Positions 30,940-39,464 of a stretch of 53,158 nt of DNA are shown here, piece by piece. The stretch spans positions 1 to 53,158 of the forward strand of contig NZ_JADYTU010000015.1 of NCBI RefSeq assembly GCF_021531375.1. Direction: 5' to 3'. The translations under genes were made by a program, and so were the position numbers. The stretch is from Pseudoflavonifractor phocaeensis. GTDB lineage: Bacteria; Bacillota; Clostridia; Oscillospirales; Oscillospiraceae. The notes beneath the pieces were generated by a model. That model saw only the letters and a program-made list of their open reading frames with translations. It was not told where the DNA came from and did no database searches. Positions within the stretch are counted from its first letter, which is position 1. Every line of letters begins with the position of its first letter.

Positions 30940-31887
30940 ATGAAAGATTCCCGTATCCCCCTGTACCTGATCACCGGCTTTCTGGACAGCGGCAAGACCA
31001 CCCTGCTCACCGACACGCTGAACATGGACTACTTCAACGACGGCCAGCGCACCGTTCTGCTCATGTGCGAGGACGGCGAGGAGGAGTATGACCAGCAGCA
31101 GCTGTCCCACCGTAATTGCCGTCTGATCCCCATTGAGAGCCAGGAGCAGCTGAATACCGCTTTTCTCCAGGAGATCGACCGCCGCTATCAGCCCGAGCGG
31201 GTGTTGATGGAGTACAACGGCATGTGGCCCATCCAGATCCTCCGGGACCTGAAGCTGCCCAAAAACTGGGGTCTCTATCAGGCCATTGACGTCATCGACG
31301 GCACCACCTTTGAGACGTACCGGAACAACATGCAGTCCATGATCATCGACATGGTCACCGAGGCGGACATGGTCCTCTTCAACCGCTGCACCGCCGACAT
31401 GCCCATGTCGGGCTGGAAGCGCTCCATCCGGGCGGCCAACCGCATGTGTGAGATCGTCTTTGAGGACGACCGGGGCGAGGAGCTGGAGGTGGAGGACATC
31501 CTCCCCTACTCCCTGGAGGAGCCCCACATCACTCTGGAGGACCCGGATTACGGCATTTGGTATCTGGACATTCAGGAGCACCCGGAGCGCTATGTGGGCA
31601 AGACCATCACCTACAAGGCCCAGGCCATGACCGGGATGCGGCTGCCCAAGGGCTCCTTCGTCCCCGGCCGCAACGCCATGACCTGCTGTGCCGAGGACAT
31701 CCGGTTCTTTGGCTTTTTGTGCAAGTACGACAAGGTCCGGTCCCTGAAAAAGGGCGAGTGGATCACCGTCACCGCCGAGATCAAATGGGAGGAGGCCGCC
31801 GTCTACGAGGGCGAGGGCGTTGTCCTCTATGCCCAGAGCGTGGAAAAAGCGGAGCGGCCCGAGGACCCTCTGGTCTATTTCAGATAA
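30940..31887 (+). CDS. COG0523-type GTPase fused to a DUF1980/YcgQ-like domain
   Basis: This 315-aa protein starts with a G3E GTPase domain: P-loop GFLDSGKT (13-20) and Walker B-like VLMEYNG (88-94). It lacks the CxCC motif of the upstream paralogue, and NKxD reads NRCT (148-151). Residues about 207-315 look like the C-terminal domain of YcgQ/DUF1980 (TIGR03943) proteins: GRNAMTCCAEDI, a following GFLCKYD, KGEWITVTAEI and a final PLVYF. YcgQ works with the permease-like YcgR, for which I see no gene here. The second ATG (30940) is preferred because GAGGTG lies seven bases upstream. Terminal gene of the operon. Confidence 0.78.
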   Translation: MKDSRIPLYLITGFLDSGKTTLLTDTLNMDYFNDGQRTVLLMCEDGEEEYDQQQLSHRNCRLIPIESQEQLNTAFLQEIDRRYQPERVLMEYNGMWPIQILRDLKLPKNWGLYQAIDVIDGTTFETYRNNMQSMIIDMVTEADMVLFNRCTADMPMSGWKRSIRAANRMCEIVFEDDRGEELEVEDILPYSLEEPHITLEDPDYGIWYLDIQEHPERYVGKTITYKAQAMTGMRLPKGSFVPGRNAMTCCAEDIRFFGFLCKYDKVRSLKKGEWITVTAEIKWEEAAVYEGEGVVLYAQSVEKAERPEDPLVYFR

Positions 31888-31894
31888 AGACACA

Positions 31895-31930
31895 AAAAAG
31901 TTCCCGGCACAACGTGCCGGGAACTTTTTT
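31895..31930. terminator. Bidirectional terminator between convergent genes
   Basis: AAAAAGTTCCCGGCAC (31895-31910) pairs with 31914-31929 around loop AAC, with A and T runs on the two sides. It ends both the GTPase operon and glsA. Confidence 0.92.
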
Positions 31931-31939
31931 GGCTTTGAT

Positions 31940-32857
31940 TCAGAAAATACTCAGATACATCCGCTTGGACAGGCGTTCCAGCACCTGGATGCCCGCCAGA
32001 CTGTTGCCCTTGGAATCCAGGCCGGGTGAGAAAATGCCGATGCCCATGCGGGTGGGCACCACGGCCATGATGCCGCCCCCCACGCCGCTCTTGGCGGGGA
32101 CGCCCACGTTGACGGCGAAGTCGCCGGAGCCGTCGTACATGCCGCAGGTCATGAGGATGGCGTTGACATAGTTGGCGTAACGGCTAGGGAAGATCCGCTC
32201 GTCGGATTGGGGGTGCTTGCCCCGGTTGGCCAGGACGAAGCCGATATTGGCCAGATCCTTGCTGTTCACCGAAATGGAGCAGGCCTTGAAATAGCAGTCC
32301 AGCACCTCTTCCACATCGTCCTGGAGCAGACCGTAGCTCTTCAGCAGGAAGGCCAGGGCACGGTTCTTGTTGCCCGTCCGCTTTTCCGAGAGATAGACCG
32401 CCTCGTCCAGCTGGATGTCCGGGTTGTTGGCCAGCTTCCGGGTCAGCTCCAGCAGGCGCTGGAAGCGCTCGTGATAGTCCGCACCCTTGAGCAGGCTGCA
32501 CATGGCGATGGCCCCCATGTTCACCATCGGGTTCAGATGGTCGCTGAGCAGGGTCTGGTCTGTGACATTAATGGCGTCAAAGGGTTTGCCGGTGGCCTCC
32601 ACACCTACCCGGGCACGGACGTACTCCTCCCCATTGTCCATCAGCGCCAACAGCAGCAGAATGGGCTTGACCACGCTCTGGATGGTGAAACACTTCTGAT
32701 AGTCGCCTGCCTGGTAATGTCTTCCGTCGCTGCGGAGCACATAGATGCCAAGATCGTCGCGGTTGCCCTTTGCCAGCTCCGGAATATAGGTGGCCACCTG
32801 GCCCTTCTGCGTGTAGGGACGGCACTCCTCCAACAGCTGCTCCAGCAGTTCTTCCAT
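31940..32857 (-). CDS. glsA: Glutaminase
   Basis: This 305-aa enzyme hydrolyses glutamine to glutamate and ammonia and has the serine-beta-lactamase-like fold. The catalytic Ser61-x-x-Lys64 lies in FTIQSVVKP. Other family marks are NPMVNMGAIA, YFKACSISVNSKDLA and the late SGVGGGIMAVVP. The length matches bacterial glutaminase A. The ATG at 32857 follows AAGGAGGG by seven bases; a frame 48 bases longer lacks such a site. It has its own promoter and a bidirectional terminator, so it is monocistronic. Confidence 0.96.
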   Translation of the reverse strand: MEELLEQLLEECRPYTQKGQVATYIPELAKGNRDDLGIYVLRSDGRHYQAGDYQKCFTIQSVVKPILLLLALMDNGEEYVRARVGVEATGKPFDAINVTDQTLLSDHLNPMVNMGAIAMCSLLKGADYHERFQRLLELTRKLANNPDIQLDEAVYLSEKRTGNKNRALAFLLKSYGLLQDDVEEVLDCYFKACSISVNSKDLANIGFVLANRGKHPQSDERIFPSRYANYVNAILMTCGMYDGSGDFAVNVGVPAKSGVGGGIMAVVPTRMGIGIFSPGLDSKGNSLAGIQVLERLSKRMYLSIF

Positions 32858-32909
32858 ATCAAGTCCCTCCTTGGACCTTTTTTCCGGGACCCCATTGTCC
32901 CTCAAAAAT

Positions 32910-32938
32910 ATTGTATCTTATCCCCGGAAGAATGTCAA
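32910..32938 (-). promoter_or_regulatory. Promoter of glsA
   Basis: On the minus strand TTGACA (32933-32938) and TACAAT (32910-32915) are 17 bases apart, about 52 bases before the start. Confidence 0.8.
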
Positions 32939-32947
32939 ATAACAGAG

Positions 32948-32985
32948 AAAAAGGGGGCTGCCGTATATACGGCAGTCCCCTTTTT
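32948..32985 (-). terminator. Terminator of the TRAP transporter operon
   Basis: A near-perfect palindrome spans 32948-32985, with CTGCCGTAT/ATACGGCAG at its core, one G-U step, then GGGG/CCCC and A/T runs. On the minus strand it ends in TTTTT after the permease gene. Confidence 0.88.
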
Positions 32986-32999
32986 GTGAACAAAACGGA

Positions 33000-34970
33000 T
33001 CAGGCAGCGGCTCGGACTTTTTTCCACTTCTTCACGTTGATGAGGAGCATCAGCGCGATCACGGCCAGACCGGCGATATCGGTCATGGTGCCGGGGACAA
33101 ACATCAGCAGACCTCCGGCCACAAAGACCGCCCGCTCCAGCAGATTCAGCTTCCACAGCAGCCAGCCCTGGAAGCCCATGGAGATGACAACGGTACCGAT
33201 GAGGGCGGAGATACACACGGAGATGATCTCCATCGGAGTGCCCCGGAGCAGCAGCGCCTCGCTGTAGCAGAAGGCGAAGGGGGCGATAAACCCGGCAAAG
33301 CCCAGCTTACAGGCCTCCACAGCGGTGGTCATGGGGCTGCACTTGGCCAGACCGGCGCCGGCGTAGGCGGCCAGAGCCACAGGAGGCGTGATGGCGGACA
33401 GGCAGGCGAAGTAGAACACGAACAGGTGCGCGGTAAGCGTCTCCAGACCCAGGGTCACCAGCGAGGGCGCCAGGATGGAGGCGGCGATGACGTAGGCGGA
33501 AGTGGTGGGCAGGCCCATGCCCAGGATGATACAGGCCATGGCGGTAAAGACCAGAGACAGGAACAGGTTGCCGCCGGCGGCCTTGATCATCATGTCGCCG
33601 AAGACCACGCCGATGCCAGTCAGGGAGGTCATAGCCACCACGATACCGGCGCAGGCACAACCCATGACGATGGACATAGCGCCGAAGCCGGACTTCACCA
33701 TAGAGGTGATGATGTGCTTGGGACGGAACCGCTTCTTCTTGTCAAACAGCATGACAATGGGAACGGCGGTGGACGCGTACAGGGCGGAGCGCAGGGGGGA
33801 CAGCTGAGCCACCAGCAGGCAGTAGATCAGCACGCCGATGATGACCAGATAGATCCAGCCGTCCTTCAGCACATCCCGGGCTCTGGGAATATCCTTGGGG
33901 TCCACCTTCTCGATCTCCGCGATCTCAGACTGGGAGACCACGGCGGTGCCGGCGCCGATGAAGTACAGCAGAGCGGGCACCACGGCGCAGATAACAATGG
34001 AAATGTAGGGCTCATTGGTAAAGGCGACCATCAGGAAGGCGCCCGAACCCATGACCGGGGGCAGGATCTGACCGCCGGTGGAAGCCACGGACTCCACGCC
34101 GCCGGCAAAGGGGGCTTTGTAGCCACGGGACTTCATCAGAGGGATGGTAAAGGTACCGGTGCCCACCACGTTGGCCACGGCGGAGCCGTTGATGGTGCCC
34201 ATCAGAGCGGAGGCCACCACGGCGGACAGAGCCGCGCCGGAGCGGATCTTACCTGTCAGGGAGAAGGCCATGTTGTTGATGAAAGAGCTGGCCCCCGACT
34301 GCTCCAGGAAAGAGCCAAACATGACGAACATGAAGATGACCGTGGCCGACACGCTCATTGTGGTACCGAAGATACCGTCCAGGTCGGTGGCCAGGAACTG
34401 GAAGATGCGGGTCCAGGAGTAGCCCCGGTGGGCAATCGCCAGCGGCAGATAGGGACCAGCCAGGGCATACCCGATAAAGATCAACGCCAGGATGGGCATG
34501 ATCCAGCCCAGGCAGCGGCGGGTGGCCTCCAGCACGATGAACAGCAGCAAGGCGCCGGCCAGGGTCGCCATAGGCGTGACCACGCCCAGGCGGTCGGAGA
34601 TCTTGGAGACCTCGTCCTGTGCCATGAAGACAGCGGCCCAGACCGCCACGATCAGCAGCACGTCCAGGATGCGGGAGAACACCGCGAAGGGCTTGACGTG
34701 GGCGAATTTTTTCTTGAAGAAGTGCTCATGCAGGGGATTGGCCAGCAAAACGATGGTGATACCAAAGGCCAGATGGTAGCCGCGCTGCTGTACATAGGAC
34801 AGCTGGCCCAGATAGCCGGTAAAAATATGAAACAGGCTCATGAGGATGGCGACCAGAGAGGCTGCCTTGATAAACGGCGAGCCCTTCCCCTCCTCCAGTG
34901 TTTTGGCGGCGGCCAATTCACTGTCAAGGCTGGTCACATCAATTTCCTTGACCTTTTTTTCCTTAGCCAT
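33000..34970 (-). CDS. TRAP transporter permease, fused small and large subunits (TAXI type)
   Basis: This 656-aa membrane protein fuses a DctQ-like 4-segment part (about residues 35-150) to a DctM-like 12-segment part. The large part shows LEATRRCLGWIMPILALIFIGYALAGPYLP, SGKI-like LTGKIRSGAALSAVVASALMGTINGSAVANVVGTG and GMGLPTTSAYVIAA, typical of TAXI-TRAP permeases. Such systems import dicarboxylates, amino acids or other organic anions using an ion gradient. The ATG at 34970 has AAGGAG seven bases upstream. It lies downstream of its binding-protein gene, with a 17-bp hairpin between. The substrate cannot be read from sequence. Confidence 0.92.
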   Translation of the reverse strand: MAKEKKVKEIDVTSLDSELAAAKTLEEGKGSPFIKAASLVAILMSLFHIFTGYLGQLSYVQQRGYHLAFGITIVLLANPLHEHFFKKKFAHVKPFAVFSRILDVLLIVAVWAAVFMAQDEVSKISDRLGVVTPMATLAGALLLFIVLEATRRCLGWIMPILALIFIGYALAGPYLPLAIAHRGYSWTRIFQFLATDLDGIFGTTMSVSATVIFMFVMFGSFLEQSGASSFINNMAFSLTGKIRSGAALSAVVASALMGTINGSAVANVVGTGTFTIPLMKSRGYKAPFAGGVESVASTGGQILPPVMGSGAFLMVAFTNEPYISIVICAVVPALLYFIGAGTAVVSQSEIAEIEKVDPKDIPRARDVLKDGWIYLVIIGVLIYCLLVAQLSPLRSALYASTAVPIVMLFDKKKRFRPKHIITSMVKSGFGAMSIVMGCACAGIVVAMTSLTGIGVVFGDMMIKAAGGNLFLSLVFTAMACIILGMGLPTTSAYVIAASILAPSLVTLGLETLTAHLFVFYFACLSAITPPVALAAYAGAGLAKCSPMTTAVEACKLGFAGFIAPFAFCYSEALLLRGTPMEIISVCISALIGTVVISMGFQGWLLWKLNLLERAVFVAGGLLMFVPGTMTDIAGLAVIALMLLINVKKWKKVRAAA

Positions 34971-35035
34971 ATAGTTCTCCTTTAATTCCACAAATGCGGT
35001 AAGCTATAAAGAAACTGTTAAATCCTCCCATTACC

Positions 35036-35075
35036 CCGTACTGCCGTTTGAGCAAATACTCAAACGGCAGTACGG
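35036..35075 (-). other. 17-bp intercistronic hairpin between TRAP binding-protein and permease genes
   Basis: CCGTACTGCCGTTTGAG (35036-35052) pairs perfectly with 35059-35075 around a 6-base loop. On the minus strand only a modest T content follows. Hairpins here commonly allow more binding protein than permease, by partial termination or by protecting the upstream mRNA. Confidence 0.7.
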
Positions 35076-35116
35076 CACAAGGCTTGACACTATTTTAGCT
35101 TCGAGACCGCAGCCTA

Positions 35117-36133
35117 TTACTTCAGCATGCCAGCGTCCTTATAGTAATTGGCAGCGCCGGGGTGCAGCTCGATGGGCAGATCGTTGCAGATGAAGTCGGG
35201 GTCCTTCATGGAGGTCATGGAGGCGTGGGCGGCCACCAGATCGTCCACGTGGGTGGCGATGGCCTCGGCAAAGGCGTAAGCGGTCTCATCATCCAGGCTG
35301 GCGTTGACGCAGACCAGGCACTTCACGCCGAAGGTAGCCACGTCCTCAGTCTGGCCGGGGTAGGTGTTGGCGGGGATGACGGTCTTGTAGTAGGAGGGGT
35401 TGCCCTCGATGACCTTATCCAGCTCCTCATCGGTATAGCCCAGGAACACGCAGTCCTTGGTCTGGGCCACAGACAGCTGGCCGCCGATGGGCACGCCGGC
35501 GAAGCCGTGGGAGGCGTCGCGGACACCATCGCCAACCTCGTTGGCGCCGTCGCCCAGGCCCAGGTTGACCTTCTCAGCGGGCTCCACGCCGCAGGCGGCC
35601 AGACCGGCCAGACCGGCGATCTCAGTGGTGGAGGCCTCAGGACCCACGGCGACGTTCTTGCCGGCCAGGTCATGGACCATGGTCAGGCCGCTGTCCTTCA
35701 GGGCGATCCAGTTGGACAGGGAGGCGTACACGGCGCACAGGGCGCGGATGTCGGGGCAGGCCTGGCCTTCAAACTTGCCCTTGCCCTCAACGGCCTGCAG
35801 GGCGGTATCGCCGGCGATGGTGGCCAGCTGGACGTTGCCCTGCTGGATGTTCACGCAGTTGGCGGGAGAGCCCTTGGAGGTCTCAACGTTGACCTTGAAG
35901 CCGGGCACATTGTCGTTGATGACGGAGGCCACGCCGGCGCCCACGGGATACATGGTGCCGGTAGAATCGGCGGTTCCGATGGTCAGGATCTGAGTCTTTC
36001 CGGAGGGGGCCGGAGCCGCACTCCCGGAGGCAGCGCCGCCGGAAGCCGCACCGCCGTCAGTCTTGCCGCCGCAGCCAGCCAGGCAGGTCAGCAGCATCGC
36101 AGAAGCCAGAAGGGTCGCAAACACTCTTTTCAT
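35117..36133 (-). CDS. TAXI family TRAP transporter solute-binding lipoprotein
   Basis: This 338-aa exported lipoprotein has the signal peptide lipobox LAGC with acylated Cys21, then an Ala/Gly/Ser-rich tether (about 22-47). The periplasmic-binding fold follows, opening with LTIGTADSTGTMYPVGAG, the TAXI signature region. VETSKGSPANCVNIQQGNVQLA and VGPEASTTE are also typical. It captures substrate for the fused permease encoded downstream. The start follows AAGGAG. A stretch of 466 bases separates it from the next gene upstream. Confidence 0.93.
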   Translation of the reverse strand: MKRVFATLLASAMLLTCLAGCGGKTDGGAASGGAASGSAAPAPSGKTQILTIGTADSTGTMYPVGAGVASVINDNVPGFKVNVETSKGSPANCVNIQQGNVQLATIAGDTALQAVEGKGKFEGQACPDIRALCAVYASLSNWIALKDSGLTMVHDLAGKNVAVGPEASTTEIAGLAGLAACGVEPAEKVNLGLGDGANEVGDGVRDASHGFAGVPIGGQLSVAQTKDCVFLGYTDEELDKVIEGNPSYYKTVIPANTYPGQTEDVATFGVKCLVCVNASLDDETAYAFAEAIATHVDDLVAAHASMTSMKDPDFICNDLPIELHPGAANYYKDAGMLK

Positions 36134-36599
36134 ACTCTTTTACTCCTTTTTTCCCAAAATTTTGGTTCGTACCTTGTAATGGGCAACGAGTTCAGCACCG
36201 TCCCTCCCATGGACGGCCGGAAGCCGCGCGGCTCCCCGAATTTACACACCATTCAATTAACACGGCAAATTATACTATATTTATTTGCCTCCCGCAACAA
36301 AAAACCATTTCGATCCAAAAACTTTGTCAATCCTCACAAGGAACCTTTCCCGATTGCGAATGTTCCGCCTTCCAGACGCGGCTGGAATTTCCAAGGAAAT
36401 TTTCCATAAAATAGATATTTTCGTTTCGTTCTTCCCATGGGCAAACTGTTTTGTCCCGAAAAATTACCTATTTTTCTTTTCTATGCCGTCCCATTTCCAA
36501 TTTTCAGATCGTTGTGATTTTGACGAAAACACAGGTAAATTTCTGTTGAAATCAACCAGTCTCCGCTGTCTCGCCTGTGTTCTCCCCTCATGGACCTCC
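36134..36599. other. Long AT-richer intergenic region with a candidate minus-strand promoter
   Basis: This stretch is clearly richer in A+T than the surroundings. On the minus strand TTGCGG (36292-36297) and TATAAT (36269-36274) are 17 bases apart, about 135 bases before the TAXI gene. An isolated TTGACA lies further upstream without a matching -10. No open frame with a ribosome site, tRNA or strong hairpin was seen. The long leader may hold regulatory sites for the transporter, but I could not identify one. Confidence 0.5.
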
Positions 36600-37982
36600 T
36601 CAGCCGCCAAACTGGTTCCAATAGCCCATGACAAAGATGAACAGCACGATCAGGGGCAGGATATAAGTCACATAGAACCGCACGCCCTTGGGGAACATCA
36701 GGCCATGGCCCGTATTGGCCTCCGCCAGAAAATGATCCCAGCCCCAGCCCTTTTTGCTGACACAGAACAGCACAAACAGCAAAGAGCCCAGGGGCAGGAT
36801 GTTCTGGCTGACCAGAAAGTCCTCAATGGTGGAGATGTCCATACCCAGAACGGTAAAGCCGGACCAAAGGTTAAAGCCAAGGGCGCAGGGAGCGGACAGG
36901 AGCAGGATGGCCACAAAGTTGACCAGCACCGCCTTTTTCCGGCTCCAGCCCAGCAGATCCATGGAGAACGAAATAATATTCTCAAACACGGCGATGATGG
37001 TGGACATGGCGGCAAAGGACAGGAATACGAAGAACATGGTCCCCCACAGCCGTCCCATGGGCATCTCATTAAAAATATTGGGCAGGGTGATGAACACCAG
37101 CGAGGGACCGGTGCCGGGGGCCACCCCGTAGGCGGAGCAGGCGGGGAAAATAATCAGTCCCGCCACAAAGGCCACGAAGGTATCCAGGGCGCAGATCCGC
37201 AGGGCCTCGCCGCCCAGGGAGTGCTCTTTGCCAATGTAGCTGCCGAAGATGGTAATGGCGCCGATGCCCAGAGAGAGGGTGAAGAACGCCTGGCCCATGG
37301 CGGCGAAGATGACCTCTCCCAGGATCCACTTTCCATCGGCGTCGTACACCAGATTACGGAAGTTGGGCTGAAGGTAGAACCGCAGTCCCTCTCCGCCCCC
37401 CTCCAGGGTCAGGGAACGGACGGCCAGCACCAGCATCAGCGCCAGCAGGCACAGCATCATGGGCTTGTTGACCTTCTCCACGCCGTTTTGCAGGCCCCGG
37501 AGACAGACCGCCATACCCAACACGATGACGATGGTCATAAAGAGCAGCATGGTGATGGGCTGGCCCATCAGACCCCCAAACTCTCCGGCCACGCCGTCGG
37601 CATTCAGGCCCACAAAGTCGCCCTTCGCCATCTTGATGCAGTAAAGCACCAGCCAGCCGGCAATCACGGTATAGAACATCATCAGCAGATAGTTGCCGGC
37701 AAAGCCCACCCAGCGGTAGCAGTGCCACTTGGAGCCCTTGGGCTCCAGCACATCGAAGGAACGGGCGATGCTGCGCTGGCTCCCCCGGCCCACGGCCAGC
37801 TCCATGACCATGACGGGCAGACCCAAAATCACCAGGAACATCAGATATACCAGTACGAAAGCGGCGCCGCCGTATTGCCCGGTAATGTAAGGAAAGCGCC
37901 AGACATTGCCCAGTCCGATGGCGCATCCCGCCGAGATCAGCAAAAATCCCAGGCGCGAGGAAAATGTTTCTCTTTTCTCCAT
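36600..37982 (-). CDS. Sodium-dependent transporter, neurotransmitter:sodium symporter family
   Basis: This 460-aa NSS family protein has the LeuT-like layout. It opens RLGFLLISAGCAIGLGNVWRFPYITGQYGGAAFV, which contains the unwound helix-1 substrate and sodium site. GLPVMVMELAVGRGSQ and AFFTLSLGIGAITIFGSYI (helix 6) follow. About 11-12 membrane segments are present, with the C-terminus ending in GYWNQFGG. These symporters usually import an amino acid or related amine with sodium. The ATG follows AAAAGGAGG by 9 bases. It has its own promoter. Confidence 0.92.
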   Translation of the reverse strand: MEKRETFSSRLGFLLISAGCAIGLGNVWRFPYITGQYGGAAFVLVYLMFLVILGLPVMVMELAVGRGSQRSIARSFDVLEPKGSKWHCYRWVGFAGNYLLMMFYTVIAGWLVLYCIKMAKGDFVGLNADGVAGEFGGLMGQPITMLLFMTIVIVLGMAVCLRGLQNGVEKVNKPMMLCLLALMLVLAVRSLTLEGGGEGLRFYLQPNFRNLVYDADGKWILGEVIFAAMGQAFFTLSLGIGAITIFGSYIGKEHSLGGEALRICALDTFVAFVAGLIIFPACSAYGVAPGTGPSLVFITLPNIFNEMPMGRLWGTMFFVFLSFAAMSTIIAVFENIISFSMDLLGWSRKKAVLVNFVAILLLSAPCALGFNLWSGFTVLGMDISTIEDFLVSQNILPLGSLLFVLFCVSKKGWGWDHFLAEANTGHGLMFPKGVRFYVTYILPLIVLFIFVMGYWNQFGG

Positions 37983-38041
37983 TCGGAGAACCTCCTTTTT
38001 CTATCCAGCCGGCCCAAGGCCGTGCATTTTACAACGGGTCC

Positions 38042-38070
38042 ATTGTACTAAAATTTTCCCTGACGGTCAA
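38042..38070 (-). promoter_or_regulatory. Promoter of the sodium symporter gene
   Basis: On the minus strand TTGACC (38065-38070) and TACAAT (38042-38047) are 17 bases apart, about 60 bases before the start. A second TTGACA lies just upstream of the -35. Confidence 0.75.
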
Positions 38071-38111
38071 CCATTCTGTCAAGGATTGCCCGATTCTGGC
38101 ACCGATTGGTC

Positions 38112-38140
38112 TTGTTCCCCCTTTTGGAATATGATATAGT
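38112..38140 (+). promoter_or_regulatory. Promoter of the pfkB-HPr-EI cluster
   Basis: TTGTTC (38112-38117) and TATAGT (38135-38140) are 17 bases apart, about 80 bases before the kinase gene. The -35 is weak, so an activator may be involved. Confidence 0.5.
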
Positions 38141-38219
38141 ATGTTAATGAGAAAAAGAGGATCAGGCGGCGGTCGGCCGCTGTCGATCCTGTAAATTTTG
38201 AGAAAAGGAGGAGTCTGAT

Positions 38220-39188
38220 ATGCCCGACATCACCGCCATCGGCGAGATTCTCATTGATCTGACCCAGATCGGGACCGATTCCCAGGGGGTCGGCCTGTTC
38301 GCGGCCTACCCCGGCGGCGCTCCCGCCAACGTGGCAGTGGCCGCCGCCAGACTGGGGGCCTCCTGCGCTTTTCTGGGCAAAGTGGGCCGGGACGGCTTTG
38401 GGGATACCCTGATCCGCACCCTCCGGGACAACGGCGTGGACGCTGACGGCGTCTGCCGGGGCGACCTGCCCACCACCATGGCCACGGTGACCGTCTCCCC
38501 CCAAGGAGAGCGGTCTTTCCGGTTCCTCCGTGGCTCCGACCAGACGCTGGATACCCGGGAAGCGGAGGACCACCTGCCGGAGCATACCACCTTTCTCCAC
38601 TTCGGGTCCGTCAGTCTGACCGCCGGGCCGTCCCGTTCCGCCACCATCTTTGCCGCCCGGCAGGCCCGGGCCAACGGCGCTCTCATCAGCTTTGACCCCA
38701 ATTACCGCCCCGCCCTCTGGCCCTCGCAGGAGTCCGCCGTTGAATGGATGACCCTCCCCCTGCCCCTGGTGGACATTATCAAGCTGTCCGATGAGGAGCT
38801 GTCCCTGGTCACCGGCACGGAGGATCTGGAGATAGGCTGCCTAGCGCTGGCCCGCAAGGGCATCCGTCTGGTCCTGGTCACCCTGGGCGCCAAGGGGGTC
38901 TTTTACCGCTGGCACGGGAACACAGGCCTGGTCCCCGGCGTTCCCGTCCAGGTGGCCGACACCAACGGCGCCGGCGACACCTTCCTGGGGGCGGTCCTCA
39001 GCCGGCTGGCACGGCGGACTCCAGGGCCTTTGGAGGGCCTCTCCCTCGCCGAGCTGGAGGAGATCCTCTTCTTTGCCAACCGGGCCGCCGCCCTGACCTG
39101 CTCCCGCAGCGGAGCCATTCCCGCCATGCCAACTTTGGCCGAGCTCAGCTACCCGGAGACATTCGCATCAGGAGGCGTATCACTGTGA
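38220..39188 (+). CDS. PfkB family carbohydrate kinase, fructokinase-like
   Basis: This 322-aa sugar kinase of the PfkB/ribokinase family has the N-terminal signature GGAPANVAVAAARLG (32-46). The C-terminal anion-hole and catalytic motif DTNGAGDTF places the base at D253. The pattern (GEILIDLTQ, FDPNYRPALW, KLSDEE) is closest to bacterial fructokinases, but the sugar is not certain. The ATG follows AAAAGGAGG. Its stop overlaps the HPr start (GTGA), so the kinase, HPr and EI genes form one operon. Confidence 0.88.
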   Translation: MPDITAIGEILIDLTQIGTDSQGVGLFAAYPGGAPANVAVAAARLGASCAFLGKVGRDGFGDTLIRTLRDNGVDADGVCRGDLPTTMATVTVSPQGERSFRFLRGSDQTLDTREAEDHLPEHTTFLHFGSVSLTAGPSRSATIFAARQARANGALISFDPNYRPALWPSQESAVEWMTLPLPLVDIIKLSDEELSLVTGTEDLEIGCLALARKGIRLVLVTLGAKGVFYRWHGNTGLVPGVPVQVADTNGAGDTFLGAVLSRLARRTPGPLEGLSLAELEEILFFANRAAALTCSRSGAIPAMPTLAELSYPETFASGGVSL

Positions 39189-39442
39189 AGGAATTTTCCT
39201 ATACAATTACGAATCCCGTAGGAATTCATGCCCGTCCGGCCGCTCTTTTGGTGGAGACGGCCAGGGGGTTGACCAGCGCGGTCACCGTTCGGAAGGGGGA
39301 GCGCTCCGCCTCCGCCGACCGGCTGATGGCGCTGATGCTCCTGGGCGTGGTCCAAGGGGATCAGGTCACCGTCACGCTGGAGGGGCCGGAGGAGGAGCAG
39401 GACGCCGCCCTGCTGGAAGCCTTTTTCCGGCAGAACCTGTGA
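39185..39442 (+). CDS. HPr family phosphocarrier protein lacking the regulatory Ser46
   Basis: This 85-aa HPr has the phosphoryl-accepting His15 in NPVGIHARPAA. With the same numbering, the place of Ser46, the HPr-kinase target of Firmicutes, is Arg46 within SADRLMALM. It can therefore probably relay phosphate from EI but not take part in CcpA-dependent catabolite control through Ser46. The GTG start overlaps the kinase stop; GGAGG lies upstream with about 10-base spacing. EI follows after 22 bases. It may be a dedicated HPr serving one pathway, with the general ptsH elsewhere. Confidence 0.9.
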   Translation: MKEFSYTITNPVGIHARPAALLVETARGLTSAVTVRKGERSASADRLMALMLLGVVQGDQVTVTLEGPEEEQDAALLEAFFRQNL

Positions 39443-39464
39443 CCGTGCTCCGGGAGGTATGCGC

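Noticed and set aside
38042-38070. AAATTTTAG in the symporter promoter as another inverted-repeat-element end or fab operator
   Set aside because: Only nine bases match, without the partner half or palindrome, and it falls in a normal promoter spacer.
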